Notes: generated from the sequence alone by a model not told the origin. A DNA stretch of 64,000 nt from Unio delphinus (GCA_029339505.1 JAQISU010000155.1:22288001-22352000); one strand, 5' to 3'. Positions 38,313 through 49,759 are shown, counted from the stretch's first letter. Numbers and translations: made by a program.

Positions 38313-38364
<52 letters not shown>
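38313..38364. repeat. (CT)n microsatellite
   Basis: About 26 CT units; opens a spurious Leu-Ser frame. Confidence 0.95.
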
Positions 38365-38368
<4 letters not shown>

Positions 38369-38433
38369 GTTTATTTTTTCCTGACTCTTAGTTTGCATTC
38401 ACTTCTCTGTTTTCTTAGTTTGCATTTGCTTTG

Positions 38434-38489
<56 letters not shown>
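38434..38489. repeat. (CT)n microsatellite, interrupted
   Basis: CT units with a few TGT interruptions. Confidence 0.9.
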
Positions 38490-38494
<5 letters not shown>

Positions 38495-39428
38495 CATCTT
38501 CACGATTCGTTTCTGAAGATGATTCTTTCAATTTCCATCAGACGTAGATACCGACTTACTACTACCCCACCATTTCTTTTCTACAACTGCTGACTCCATA
38601 TAGTAATTAGATGTTAGGACAGGATCGTTTAGTGAAAGTAATTAGATTGAAATTTTCTCTAAATTGTAATAACAATAATTTTTTTTTACTAATTTATATT
38701 GAAAGTAATTTTATATTAACATTAATTTAATTTATTTCTATATCACAACTATATACTATTTTAATAAAGTTGCGCCCTTATGAGCAAATGCAAAACTCCC
38801 TTGCTTTTGTACATTTCTCTCGTATTGCAAAGTCAGGAAAAAAAATACTCTCGGCAAGCTGCATAGGTTACAGACTGTAGTCTGTTTAGTGAGCAAATTG
38901 GTTATTAAGCAAACTTTATGTCGAATGACGTAAAAACAACATGGACGACCATGTGTATTAGAGATGAGAGCCTCTTTCTGGATAGTGTGAAGTATACCCT
39001 AGTATATCCATGGGTAACCATATTTGGACATGTGGTTACGCCCGGATTACACATAAAAAGAGGTGCATACAGCACAGCATCAGTTTCTTCATTTTGAAGC
39101 CAGATAGACTCGCCTCTCTAATTACAAGTAAGAACCGTCTATTTTCCTAAACTTCTTTAAGGAATAGGCGCTTTTTAATGGTTGAAATTTTTACGGTAAA
39201 GTTCATATATTTGCAACATTTTAAAAAAAAATGAATTCTTCTATTTATAATATATTGTAATTGAATGCTTTATTGTTTTAAAGAAATTCATATTCATTAT
39301 ATTTATGATAATTTTTATTGTATAAGACGAATTCGCAGCCATCTTTATGTTTAGATTCAATGTTGAAATAAAGTTTTTGTTTGTTGTTTTTTTCTTTCAT
39401 TAGGATTTTTTAATTCAGATTTAGCAAT

Positions 39429-39708
39429 TTTTCAGTCATATCGCTACGATGTCTGCAATGAGGCGGTTTATAGTGATGCTTAACACTAGGGCCTCATGTC
39501 GCAGACATGTAGCATGATGTCCCACAAAGTCACATTATCCTGACACCAGGCCGACCAGTCCTAATACTAACTTCTTAATGCTGAGCGCCAAGTGAGGCAG
39601 CTGTCAGTACCATTTTTGTTAGTCTTTGGCATGACGTGGACAGGGATCGAACCCACGACCTATCGCTTCCGCGGCAGACGCTCTAACCACTAGGCCACTG
39701 AAGCCGTT
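39429..39708 (-). repeat. tRNA-derived SINE, copy 2 (best preserved)
   Basis: Read on the - strand: a tRNA-like head with an A box (TGGCCTAGTGGTTAGAGCG) and a B box (GGGTTCGATCCC) about 45 nt apart, as in an RNA polymerase III promoter, then a body with GGCATGCC-like, CTTAATGCTGAGC and GACCAGTC...GGCCTGGTGTCAGG landmarks, ending near CTGAAAAATTGC. A (GAAA)n run (39709-39734) lies beside the head. Inserted in the 38.6-kb LTR. Confidence 0.8.
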
Positions 39709-39734
39709 GAAAGAAAGAAAGAAAGAAAGAAAGT
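39709..39734. repeat. (GAAA)n microsatellite
   Basis: Six units next to the SINE head. Confidence 0.9.
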
Positions 39735-39836
39735 ATTCTTTAAGTAATACAAAAAAATATTTAGTAATATATTCCAAATCGAAACGATTGTTGCATTAAT
39801 TGCACCTATTACATTTTATACTCTTTTTCCATCATA

Positions 39837-39841
<5 letters not shown>

Positions 39842-39926
<85 letters not shown>
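39842..39926. repeat. (TA)n microsatellite
   Basis: About 42 TA units inside the insert of the 38.6-kb LTR. Confidence 0.95.
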
Positions 39927-39927
<1 letters not shown>

Positions 39928-40116
39928 GTATTTTAAATATAAAGTTTTATAGATGTATTTCTAGAAAGTAATAATATATGTACATTAATTATTTAAATGA
40001 AGTTCTTTCATTCTGAAGCCACAAAGACTCGCCTCTCTAATTACAGTTTCCGTAGCTGATTCCCCAGACGAAGTTGTATTTCACCGTCGTAGTGACACCT
40101 CTTTTAAGGAACTTCT

Positions 40117-40152
<36 letters not shown>
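40117..40152. repeat. (CT)n microsatellite
   Basis: About 18 CT units at the place where the related LTRs have TTTTTCTTCTTGC. Confidence 0.95.
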
Positions 40153-40158
<6 letters not shown>

Positions 40159-40230
40159 CTGGCATACGGAAATTACCACGACCAAGAGTTTATGAGAAAC
40201 ACCTTCTAATACAATACCTATTGGATTGTT

Positions 40231-40921
40231 ATCGCTGCTTTATTTTCAGTAAGCTGATGATAATTGGCAAGCTCAAAAGCAACTGGTCCTTGTTCATAGG
40301 CTTTATCCCTTCTTTGGAAGAACTTAAAACAAAGTTCTCAACTATGGGGAACACCGTGAATGCTTGCTGGCTTCATTAAAGATTTATCAGATGTGTGAAA
40401 TTTAAATATTTATAAGACACAGTGAAAAGGTCGAAGCAAAGTCAGTTTAAATTGTAAAGGTATCATCTTTTCTTAATATATCGGAAATGTTTGAAAGAAA
40501 TTCAGATCCTGGACGAGCCTCCAATGTCTGTTGCAACTCTGAGTATTAAAAATATGTAAATTGATGGAAGTGAAGCCAACAATTTAAGTCAACTTGTGCA
40601 AGAAATTTATTTCACTATAATACAAAGTGAAAATTGAAAAGACATAAATATAATCACAAGTTCAAAAATAAAGAATTTCCGAGTCTTGAATATCATCATA
40701 TACCACAATAATGAGATTCAGAATGTCTTTGAATTAGTCCAAGAATTCTCTATAACGGGTTAATCTCAAGGCTAATTATCACGATAGTAATTCGAATAAA
40801 TGATTTTAAAACATAATTCTCTCGAATTAATTCTGATATAAAGACAAAACACAAGCGTGAACGCTGATCACAAACAGGTTCCCTGTGGCTGATCTAAAAC
40901 AGGAAATAATTAATTTGTATT

Positions 40922-40966
<45 letters not shown>

Positions 40967-41178
40967 ACACACACATTTTCACTTAACTGCGACTTAAAAA
41001 GAATGTTCCGGTAAACGCTAATCTAATTTTAAATAAGACTTGTCTTGAACTGAAATGTTAGCAAAAATCCTGCATACAATTCACAAGAATGAACAACAGT
41101 GAGCTATGTAAACATTCTGTTTACAACCTACAAACAAAATAGTAAGGCATACAGTATAAATTAAATATACATAACACA
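40231..41178. other. Non-coding stretch with a (CT)n array
   Basis: Holds a 21-unit CT array at 40924-40965; otherwise AT-rich with no recognised gene. Confidence 0.4.
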
Positions 41179-41370
41179 TCATCTTGCAGGACTTAAGTCA
41201 AGTAGGGCCACTATTCTGTCCAAACGCTTACGACAGTGGTCAGCTAATATTGCTTTCCTTGTGAATGGATCGTTTAATGAGCAGGGTGCTTTTCCTGAAA
41301 GACTTCGTATATGGTTTCCCTGCATAAAACGGTGCCATTCTGTCATCCAGTGTGTCTGCCTATTCACTAA
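41179..41370 (-). CDS. Possible terminal exon, unidentified
   Basis: On the - strand an acceptor-like TTTCAAACTTAG precedes 62 open codons ending TGA at 41179. The encoded text (NRQTHWMTEWHRFMQG, then DPFTRKAILADHCRKRLDRI) is richer in Trp, His and Arg than chance AT-rich frames and the DNA is less AT-rich than its flanks. No domain recognised and no upstream exon found; could equally be a TE remnant. Confidence 0.25.
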   Translation of the reverse strand, partial: LVNRQTHWMTEWHRFMQGNHIRSLSGKAPCSLNDPFTRKAILADHCRKRLDRIVALLDLSPAR

Positions 41371-42640
41371 GTTTGAAAATCTAGCTGTCGCTACCCATTA
41401 ATGGATTATCATATTGTCTTGTGATTATAGCACAAAGACTCGCATGTGCTACATGAAAATGGAGCTTATCTGAACTTCAGCGTGCAGAGCATCGTGGCCA
41501 TCTTGACGTCTTGTTATTTCTATTTCTAAGCGAGATTATAATATCATCAAATGGTTACATCAAAATAAGTCTTTCGACATCTAGATTTACCTAAATAAAA
41601 ACATCGCTGTGGTTATGTCGAAGATGGATGCCACATCTTGAAGGGATGATCATATCAAGCTACGTTTTTCTCTAAACTACTTGTTCAAAGTTGGGTTTAT
41701 CCCTATTGTACTTATGAGAACCAAGTTGGCTTCGTTGAAAATATTATGACAATATCGCCACCGAGTTTGCCCAGTTGACACACTTGTTATCGCTACTTCT
41801 CGTATGAACATGGAGTATTCAAACAAAAAAACATACAATCGTTGTAAATTTGACCTAAATTAACAAAGTGCTGATATTGCATCTATATAGCCACGTCGGC
41901 GGTCATCCGGAAAATACTGGTATCACTCAAGAAAATTCAAGGTAGCATGAACAGTAGTTACATAGAAACGATCTTGCTGTAGATTCATGGAAATTCATTT
42001 ATGTCATTCTTCTTTAATAGGCAGATGTTTAAATCGATATTAGGATTTCGCCACCCAAAAAAATCATGTCAGGTTTACTTGTCTTGAAAAAAGTATGTCA
42101 CGTACTTAACCATGCTAGCCAATAATGGCGTCATCTTAAATATTGTATCGCAAGATGTCTGCCACGATGTCTCGATGAGTGAATTAGAAACTAACGTGAC
42201 GTTAGATATCAGCAAACTTAATAAAATGTTCTTTTTTAATTAAGATGTTCGTGTTAGCGCAAAACTGAGTAGAGATTGTATATATAAATAACAAAAAATG
42301 TGATTATGAAAGTGAACTGGAAAAAGACAATACAATTTTGAAATAAACTTCCCCAGAGTAGTTAAGAAACTTATGAAATAAGGAAATCTGACATCAGGGT
42401 CAGCCATCATAAAGAAAAAGAAAACCAAAATACCCGAAAATAAAATAACAAATGAAAGAGAGAGAGAGGCTTGCTACCCAAGATAAATCTACACCAATTT
42501 TATCAGTCAACTGATGCTTTGGAGTCGATGGGTATATTATTGATGGGTATATTATTATAAAGCTTGCTTCGAAAATGTGACAGTCCGAGTGGAGGTTTCT
42601 ATGGCATTATTAGCCTGGTTATTATAATGTTCAACCTTTC
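41371..42640. other. Non-coding stretch
   Basis: Repeated short motifs such as AAGATGGATGCCACATCTTG suggest an old interspersed repeat, but no boundaries can be drawn. Confidence 0.3.
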
Positions 42641-43034
42641 ATGCTCCGATGGCCTAAATGGTTAGAACGTCCGCCTCGGATGTTGGAGGTCGCGGGTTTG
42701 AACCCGGCCGAGTCATATCAAAGACTTATACAAATAGTACTTAAAGCTGCCTAACTTGGCGCTCAGCATTAAGAGGTTAGTGTTAGAAATTGTCGTCCTA
42801 GTGGTAAGGTAATGTGACTGGGTGGGGCATCATGCTTCATGTTTTTAGAGGTTGGAGGTTGTGGGTTCGAAGCCGGCCGAGTCTTACCAAAGACTTATAA
42901 AAATTGTACTAACAGCTGCCTCGCTTGGAGTTCAGCATTAAGAGGTTAGTGGTATCACTGGTTGGCCTGGCGTCGGGGTAATGTGATTTGGTGGGGCATC
43001 ATGCTACATGTCTGCGGCATGATACCCCAGTGGT
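42641..43034 (+). repeat. SINE copies 3 and 4 in tandem
   Basis: Copy 3 (about 42641-42841) has a full tRNA-like head on the + strand (GATGGCCTAAATGGTTAGAACG, B box GGTTTGAACCC) and the body. Copy 4 (about 42842-43034) follows head-to-tail, with its head truncated but keeping GGGTTCGAAGCC and the complete body to CATGCTACATGTCTGCGGCATGAT. Same family as 3024-3306 and 39429-39708, opposite orientation. Confidence 0.75.
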
Positions 43035-43255
43035 GAAATTAAATTGTGATTCTAGAATTTAAATACATAAAACAATACAGTTTTAAGATAAACATCATCA
43101 GAGTTGTTACGATGTCTTGAATATCACGTTAGAAAGAACAGAATTCCTGCATAACACTGGATAGTGGTGTAAGAACTCTAGAAGTCATCCGAAAGATCTG
43201 GAGTTTCTTGCGACGCTTAACTAATTTCCTTGAAATTTCGGCTCATAATTAAAAA

Positions 43256-43289
43256 CATCATCATTATCATCATCATCATCATCATCATC
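43256..43289 (-). repeat. (ATC)n, distal part of an RTE-like LINE tail
   Basis: Same ATC repeat as at 45378-45391 on the other side of the MULE. The LINE 3' tail was split by the MULE insertion. Confidence 0.8.
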
Positions 43290-45377
43290 GGTGACCCGTC
43301 AAAAGAGCGCACGACAAAAGAGCGCCGACATAGGAGCGCAGACAAAAGAGCGCCGACATAGAAGCGCAGACAAAAGAGCGCACTAATTTGCCGACAAAAG
43401 AGCGCCGACATAAGAGCGCAAACTAAAGATCGAACAACAATATTTAATAAATATGAACAAGAAAATTAACTCGCTCAGACGCCTCGTTTGATGTTAACTC
43501 TTTATTGTTTCATTAAAAAACTAATTGTTCAGTTTCTTTAACTAAAAAACTGGTATAATCAACTGAACGTTTGCGGGCATCTTAACTATAATAGACTATC
43601 AACTGAAGTCCAATTATTCAAAACGAAATCTAATAACACATACAAAGATTTTAAATGTTAGGCCTAAAGTGAAAATATAAAATGAAATGAAATTACACAA
43701 AATGAAAGGAAGTTCAAACTAATAAAACGTTTCTTTATAGTTGCATTTATATTGCTAAGTTGTGGGCTATACCTCGTAGGTATTCCATCATTGAATCATT
43801 AGCATAGGTTGAAGCAATCGCCTGCAATCTTCGGTTCAGCTGAACATATTTGTTCTTTGAAGCTTCTGGTTGATTAACTCCAGCTAGATGACGTTCCAGT
43901 TCGATTTCGATGTGATCTTGTTCCAGACGAAACTGGTTGATCAATTTATAAACGGAAGGATGATTGCAATCTACCGTTTGTTGGAATGCGCGATGCCATG
44001 CCTCGACTGAGTTGTTTGTACGGGGTAGATTTTCAGCGACACGATTATGGACATTCCAAATAGCAAGAGCGAAGCGCGGGTCACCTCGACGGTTTCTCCT
44101 TCGCCTCCCTATGTAAGTATCCTCCCAATAATCTACCAGTGGCATAATTTCTGCAGGACTAGCTTCTACCAATTGCTCGAATGCAGTACAGACATCATTT
44201 ACAGGAACAAAACTTAAGGCAAGCAGCATCTTCACTGTCATTCGACATTCCTCGTTGTCGTGATACAGTTGCGATAAGCCTAAATCTTGCACTTTTCGCC
44301 AGAGACATTGGCCTAGATGAAATAGACAACCAACAAGACGTGCATTGGGAAACATGTGCTGAATTGCATTATGTGTGGCTTTCTCAAAATCAGACATGAT
44401 GCTCGCAGGATTCACGGTAGGTAGAAGTTCCACAATTTTCTCAAAAACTCTGATATAGGTTGCTTCGGTCTTATCCTGGATGAGGCAATAAACCAACGGC
44501 ACTGCCTTATTATCTATCAAAGCATGGATTGTAAATACCTGATAGAAGATTACTGGTGCAACTCTGAAAGTTCCATCCACAAACCAATGTTCATTTTGCT
44601 GTAGACGATTGATATTATCCATTGTTCCGAACATCATCATTCTGTAAACGTCAGTCGGTCCGGAATCCCACAAGACGAAATTTTGCCCTCTTGTTGTCGT
44701 TTGAAGAGGTTCAGGAATTGGTATCTCTGCAACGTTCTGCGGATTTGGGTATGGCAGCTGATTGCGTTTTCTTTGTCTTTCTATTGCACGTTGTGAAGCG
44801 ACGTATGCCGGCAAATGAGGTGCTACTTCCATCGAAATTCCTGCTCTGGTTTGTTGTATAATCTGCCTTGGTTTTTCCACCCCTTCCACTGCCCGTTTTC
44901 GTATAGCCGACACCACTTTCGCTGCTTCGTTTTTAGCCGGATCAGGAGCGTGATTGTGTTCCGATGATGACAAAACAACATCGTTCAGCATTTTCATCCG
45001 TCCTCGGCAGCCATCTTTCTTGCAGCATCTCCATGTCGTACTTCCATCAGCATTTGCTCTATCCTTTCGATATCTGTAGCCTTCGAACAATATAATAGCC
45101 TTCCCTTTCTGTGATTCGATCTTCTCCATGTTACTTGGGTTAGAAATATTTTCAAACTGCATTCATAACATATTAACCATAATATATAAATAAACACAAA
45201 TAGGTGCAATGTCGTTTTATCGTACCGCCGATTGTTTCATTAAAACAAGTGTTAACCATTTCATATTCGTTTAGCGTACATGTGTTTTTTTAATTGTCTG
45301 CGCTCCTTTGTCGGCGCTCTTTTGTCTGCGTTCTTATGTCGGCGCTCTTTTGTCGGGCGCTCTTTTGACGGGGTGCC
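43290..45377 (-). mobile_element. Complete MULE (Mutator-like) DNA transposon
   Basis: 2088 bp with terminal inverted repeats: GGTGACCCGTCAAAAGAGCG at the left and, on the other strand, GGCACCCCGTCAAAAGAGCG at the right. Each end continues into iterations of a 28-bp unit built on GACAAAAGAGCGCCGACATA (about four at the left to 43437, two to three at the right from 45298). The flanks are ATCATCATC on both sides, consistent with the 9-bp target duplication of MULEs, although the site is itself an ATC repeat. One transposase gene fills the interior. Confidence 0.9.
43747..45162 (-). CDS. MULE transposase with FLYWCH-type zinc finger
   Basis: 471 codons, uninterrupted. Residues about 12-75 form a FLYWCH/WRKY-like zinc finger: GYRYRKDRANADGSTTWRCC, a second Cys-x4-Cys pair and a final EHNHAP. 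Residues about 190-300 are the MULE catalytic domain: HWFVDGTFRVAPVIFYQVF (first Asp), IMSDFEKATHNAIQHMFP (second Asp) and LVGCLFHLGQCLWRKVQ; a conserved NNSVEAWHRAF lies farther on and may hold the catalytic Glu. The protein would bind the iterated terminal repeats and excise and insert the element in the nucleus. I chose the ATG at 45162, before the zinc finger. With intact ORF and ends it is a candidate for recent activity. Confidence 0.9.
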   Translation of the reverse strand: MQFENISNPSNMEKIESQKGKAIILFEGYRYRKDRANADGSTTWRCCKKDGCRGRMKMLNDVVLSSSEHNHAPDPAKNEAAKVVSAIRKRAVEGVEKPRQIIQQTRAGISMEVAPHLPAYVASQRAIERQRKRNQLPYPNPQNVAEIPIPEPLQTTTRGQNFVLWDSGPTDVYRMMMFGTMDNINRLQQNEHWFVDGTFRVAPVIFYQVFTIHALIDNKAVPLVYCLIQDKTEATYIRVFEKIVELLPTVNPASIMSDFEKATHNAIQHMFPNARLVGCLFHLGQCLWRKVQDLGLSQLYHDNEECRMTVKMLLALSFVPVNDVCTAFEQLVEASPAEIMPLVDYWEDTYIGRRRRNRRGDPRFALAIWNVHNRVAENLPRTNNSVEAWHRAFQQTVDCNHPSVYKLINQFRLEQDHIEIELERHLAGVNQPEASKNKYVQLNRRLQAIASTYANDSMMEYLRGIAHNLAI

Positions 45378-47190
45378 ATCATCATCATCAGTCTCTTGAC
45401 CTAGTGTGGTCGTTGAGGCACTGTGCTGCTGAACATCTGACCAGTTCCCTCCACTTAACTTGATCATGTGCCTATGCCTCTATCTCTGCAAAACTTTTCC
45501 TGGTCCATTCTGTGATGTTGTCACTCCACTTTTTCTCTTTCTACCTCTCCTTCTACCATCTTGGACACTACCCTGCAGTACTGTTGTGGATAAACTGTTG
45601 GCTCTAGTGACATGGCCATACCATTTCAGCTTTCTCTTTTTTGATAATGGTGATGAGGTCTTCATAATGGCCTACTTTGTGCCTGATGGTGTTGCGCACA
45701 TCTTCATTTCTGATGTGGTCCATGTAAGAGATGCCAAGGATGGTTCTGTAGCATCTCATTTCAAGTGCCTGAATTTTTCGTTGTAATTCTGCTGTCAGGG
45801 TCCAGGCCTCACATGAATACAGAATGATTGAGATGACTAGTGCTCTCAATAGACTGATTTTAGTTTTCAGACAGATGTTCTTGTCTCTCCATATGGGTCC
45901 TAGCTTTGACATAGTTGCCGTTGTTTGTGCTGCTCGTGACAAAATTTCTGCTCTTGATCCCTCCTCCGTGATTATGGAACCAAGATATTTGAATTGGCCC
46001 ACTGTTTCCAGTTCCTGTCCTCTGACTTTAATCTTGGTTGAGATTTGTTTGCCATTGTTTGTCATCAGCTTTGTCTTCTCGGCACTTATCTCCATGTCAA
46101 ATCTGGAAGATGTTTTATCCAGGTTCTTCACTAAGGTGGCAAGCTCATCTTCACTGCCTGCCAGCCCATCAAGGTCGTCTGCAATGCGGAGGTTGGTGAT
46201 GTTACGCCCTCCAATGCTGACCGTCCCACAGTGGTTTTCCAGGTTTCGCTCATTATGCGCTCTAAGTAGATGTTGAAAAGCATGGGTGACAGGAGACAGA
46301 CTTGCCGTACTCCAACTGTAGTCTTGAACCAGTCCCCCACAGAACCTTGAGCAATTACTGCACTGGTAGCCTTGGCGTACAGCTGCTTGATGGTGCTGGT
46401 CAACTTTTGACCCATGTTGTACTTCTTCATTGTTGCGCACAATGCCTCATGCCACACTCTATCAAAAGCCTCTTTGAAATCTATGAACACATGATAGATG
46501 TCTTGTTGATGTTGTGAGTACTTTTCACACAGAACACTAAGATTGAAAAATTATTCTGTTGTGTTTCTTCCACTATGGAACTCTGCCTGTTCCTCAGCGA
46601 TTATTTCTTCTGCTTGTGGGTTCAGTCTGTTCAAGATGAAATTCAGCAACACCTTACTAGTATGGTTGATCAAACTGATAGTTCTGTAATTTTGGCACGG
46701 CTGGAGATTGCCTTTTATGGGGAGTGTTATAATTAGTGACTGGGTCCACTGTGTTGGCCATTCGCCTGTCTGCCAGATCTTGTTGCAGATTTTTGTTAGT
46801 AGTTCTATCACTGATTCCCCACCATTCTTGATAAGTTCAGCTGGGATGTTGTCTACTCCGGCTGCCTTTCCATTCTTCAGTACTCTTATTGCTGACTCCA
46901 CCTCTTCATTGAGAATGGGGAAATCATCATGATGGAGTTTTGAACTTCAAGCACCTCTGGATCTCCTGAGGACGGATGGTTGTAGAGTTCTGTACAATAC
47001 TTAGTCCATCTTTCTGCAATGTCACTTGCTTCTGTGAGGCATTTTCCATTTTCATCTTGAATGGTACTGACTCTTGGTTGAAAGTCAGATTTGTCCAGCA
47101 TTATCAGTGTGTCTTGAGCAAAAGTCGTCTGGCGGAGCCCATCCCTCTCCAAACCAAGGAGATGCCAGAAGGGGATGTAGTACATCGTCC
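45378..47190 (-). mobile_element. RTE-like LINE, 5'-truncated, several frameshifts
   Basis: - strand RT protein in four pieces. 46886-47185: end of the linker region (DKSDFQPRVSTIQDENGKCL, AERWTKYCTELYNHP). 46551-46901: LKNGKAAGVDNIPAELIKNG and CQNYRTISLINHTSKV. 46131-46490: FIDFKEAFDRVWHEALC and VGVRQVCLLSPMLFNIYLER. 45604-46440: LRIADDLDGLAG, where the catalytic motif reads IADD, then ISAEKTKLMTNN, FKYLGSIITEEGSR and ILYSCEAWTLTAELQRKIQA. 45480-45665: the terminal KWYGHVTRANSLSTTVLQGS block. The endonuclease is missing. The 3' tail is ATC-rich and was hit by the MULE. Inactive. Confidence 0.8.

Positions 47191-47226
<36 letters not shown>
47190..47226. repeat. (AAT)n microsatellite
   Basis: About 12 AAT units at the truncated 5' side of the RTE-like LINE. 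Confidence 0.95.
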
Positions 47227-47227
<1 letters not shown>

Positions 47228-48899
47228 TGAATAAGAAGATATTATATAACTAGTATATTATATAACATTTATGAAAAGAATTGAAGTATTGCTCTGTTGC
47301 GTTGGCCATGATGGCTGCTAAAACCTAAATATTTTTTTTTATCTATTGTAATACATTTCTTTTACACGCTTTCGTCAGACTTAAAAATACTTGGACATAT
47401 ATACTGATGTCAAGTATGTATTATAGACGTACCGGTAGATATTTGACATCTTCATGTACGTCCGTCATTACATAATGATTAGCTTTAGTACATATGGATA
47501 AACAGATAGTTAGTTAGTCTTTAAAACTGCGATTTCTCTTGATTTGCGATCTGTATCATCCTGTTATTGACTTATGTATCTAGGTCAGTATGTAGAACTT
47601 TAACATTCAAAGTCACCAACCTTAGCTTATAATATATGACACGGCGATAATGTTACTGAACACACGATATAGCGTGTTGGTAGCAATTCTATTCTAAGTA
47701 TACATTATGATGCATAAATACACCAATAAAAATACATTGGGATTGATTATTCGAATGACTAAAACCACTATTGCCCTGTTTGTACTCAAATGAAACGAAA
47801 GCGTACGATGGTCGATAGCAGTCGCAAGAATATATCAAAGTAACATGATTTGGTACATGTATACATTTTATACGTGACGGATCTACATATTAAGTAAGAT
47901 TGATTTGTACATGTACACATTTTGCTCAAAAGTGTACGTGACGGATCAACATATTAAAGTAATAGAGATTTTACATGTACACATTTTGCTCAAAGTGTAG
48001 ATGTACCTCTCTAGTACTTCACAAGTAAAACCAATTAACGACATTTCTTGCGCAGTGATACATTAGAATGAAGAAAACACTTTTCTGATAACCTCTCTGC
48101 TTATTTATTTATTTGTTTGACCCAAATTACACTAGTTTCTATGTTAGCAAGAAAGCGAGAGAAAACCTACATCACAGTTATAACAAAGTTATATCATCCC
48201 AGTTATATGTTATCATGTGAGTACACCTCTCCACACACACACACGCACGCACACACACACACACTGTGTAGTATTTAATTTTATTTTGCTATAGTTTAAT
48301 GATGTTTTGTTTGTTTTTTTGTTATTGTCTATCTCTCCATCCCATGTGAGCCCTTGTGTTGCTGCAGAATGATGTCATGACCATAAAATTCTCATTTTAC
48401 TGTCATTAGTCGTGTGACCAAACACAGTATGTGACTTACTTGTACTTGAATCAAGAACATTTTATTCTGAATGGAACAAAAAAAGGATAGCTTTATTTTC
48501 TGAAGACTCGGAAATATAAACAGGTGCTTTGTAAAAGCTGATCTACATACAGCATGTAATACATTAATTATCATTACCATGAACAATAAAAGACTATATG
48601 TTTAACAATGCTTGTAATTTTATGTACTTGCATACAGCTTTTGTACATAAAATTAATATTATAATTACTTATGTATTTACAGTCAGCGTTATGATTCCCA
48701 TAAACTGATATTAAGTTTTGTAAATATGAATATGTCTAATCTTAAGTTTATATTCTTCTTGCCTAAAATAAATTAAAATAAAAAGTGTATCATCTTGAAC
48801 TGGACCACATGCTAAACGTTTTTAATTACTATGGAGACTTCTTGGCGTATCATTATATACCTCTTTGACTTTTAAGTCATGCAGTGTTGATAGCTTCGT

Positions 48900-48953
<54 letters not shown>

Positions 48954-49273
48954 GGCCGCACATACCAATAAAAAAAATTCAGAAAAAAATAGACGACACG
49001 GTGATATACTTTCACATCCCTGATCGAGAACTGTTATTGAATGATTTACGTAAGCATTGTTTATATATATATATGAATGGAATCAGGCGCACTTCGCCCA
49101 CAAGCTTTCCTTTTCATTCCTATCTGTTGTTTTTATCCACTCTTCTGAAGTCCTTCTTAGATAATGTTTTACATGTGTAACCATCTGCCATTTAATTTAA
49201 GATGTATGTTGTTTTTTTTTACATTGCTATTATATTGTATTTTAATGTTTTATTGCATTGCATTGTATATTAC
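47227..49273. other. Non-coding stretch with small repeats
   Basis: 47857-48003 holds two to three units of about 70 bp built on TACGTGACGGATCxACATATT and GTACACATTTTGCTCAAAAGTG. 48232-48264 is a CA array, 48904-48952 a TTA array. 49069-49270 is AT-rich with ATTGCATTGCATTGTAT just before the gypsy element. No gene seen. Confidence 0.5.
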
Positions 49274-49751
49274 TGTTAGGATTAAATTTTTAGTAAAATT
49301 AATAAAGATTGATATTTTCTTTGAATTGTATTAAAGTAATGTTTTATTTATTTATATGTAAGTAGTTTCTAAAATATATTAAAGGTAATTTCACTTGTTT
49401 TTGAAGTACAACTATACAGAATAGAAAAGGTTGCTGAACAAGTGGGAAAAAAAGGCAGTGTGTATAAAGTATACTCTCTAACATCAGTAAAAATAACTAA
49501 TGTACAGTGTTGTGTAAGATTGAATACCATTATACATGCGTTTGCTGACTTAAGCTACAGTTCTAGGTTTCATTAGTAAAAATATGTCTCTGACCTAGTG
49601 ATTGGCAAAGGTTCAATTCGGTTAATGAAGATGAAGTAACTTCTCTCTCTCTCTAAGAGGCTTCTATACATCACAAAACAAGATGGCTTCCAACTAACGG
49701 ATATCCATATTTGGTCTGACGTCGTTAAGACAAATATAAAATTGAGTCTTA

Positions 49752-49759
49752 TGACGTCA
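49752..49759 (+). promoter_or_regulatory. CRE-type site in the LTR
   Basis: Perfect palindrome TGACGTCA, conserved at the same offset in the 3' LTR (60554-60561) and the solo LTR (35654-35661), so probably a CREB/ATF-type enhancer of element transcription. Confidence 0.5.

Larger units (their letters stand above)
38612..40230 (+). mobile_element. Diverged LTR related to the 49-kb gypsy family
   Basis: Starts TGTTAGGA like the other LTRs. Homology is patchy but collinear: ATTTTCTxTxAATTGTAxTAA near the start, an ACATAAAAAG TATA-like box (about 39050), a start-site segment ending in CTCTAATTACA with a GTAAGA donor (about 39126), an AT-rich insert, then a second copy of the segment (CATTCTGAAGCC...CTCTAATTACAG, about 40009-40046), then GTGACACCTCTTT and GAGTTTATGAGA as in the other LTRs. 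It carries a SINE (39429-39708), a GAAA run, a long TA array and a CT array. The right end is uncertain. Confidence 0.6.

Noticed and set aside
38288..38593. Open frame of about 100 codons rich in Leu and Ser
   Set aside because: Produced by two (CT)n arrays.
39429..39708. tRNA gene
   Set aside because: A and B boxes are present, but no tRNA cloverleaf closes and the same body recurs elsewhere, so it is a SINE head.
43290..43437. CRISPR-like array of 28-bp repeats
   Set aside because: Units abut without spacers and form the terminal repeat of a MULE.
44181..45209. Frames overlapping the MULE transposase
   Set aside because: Shadows of the transposase frame without their own motifs.
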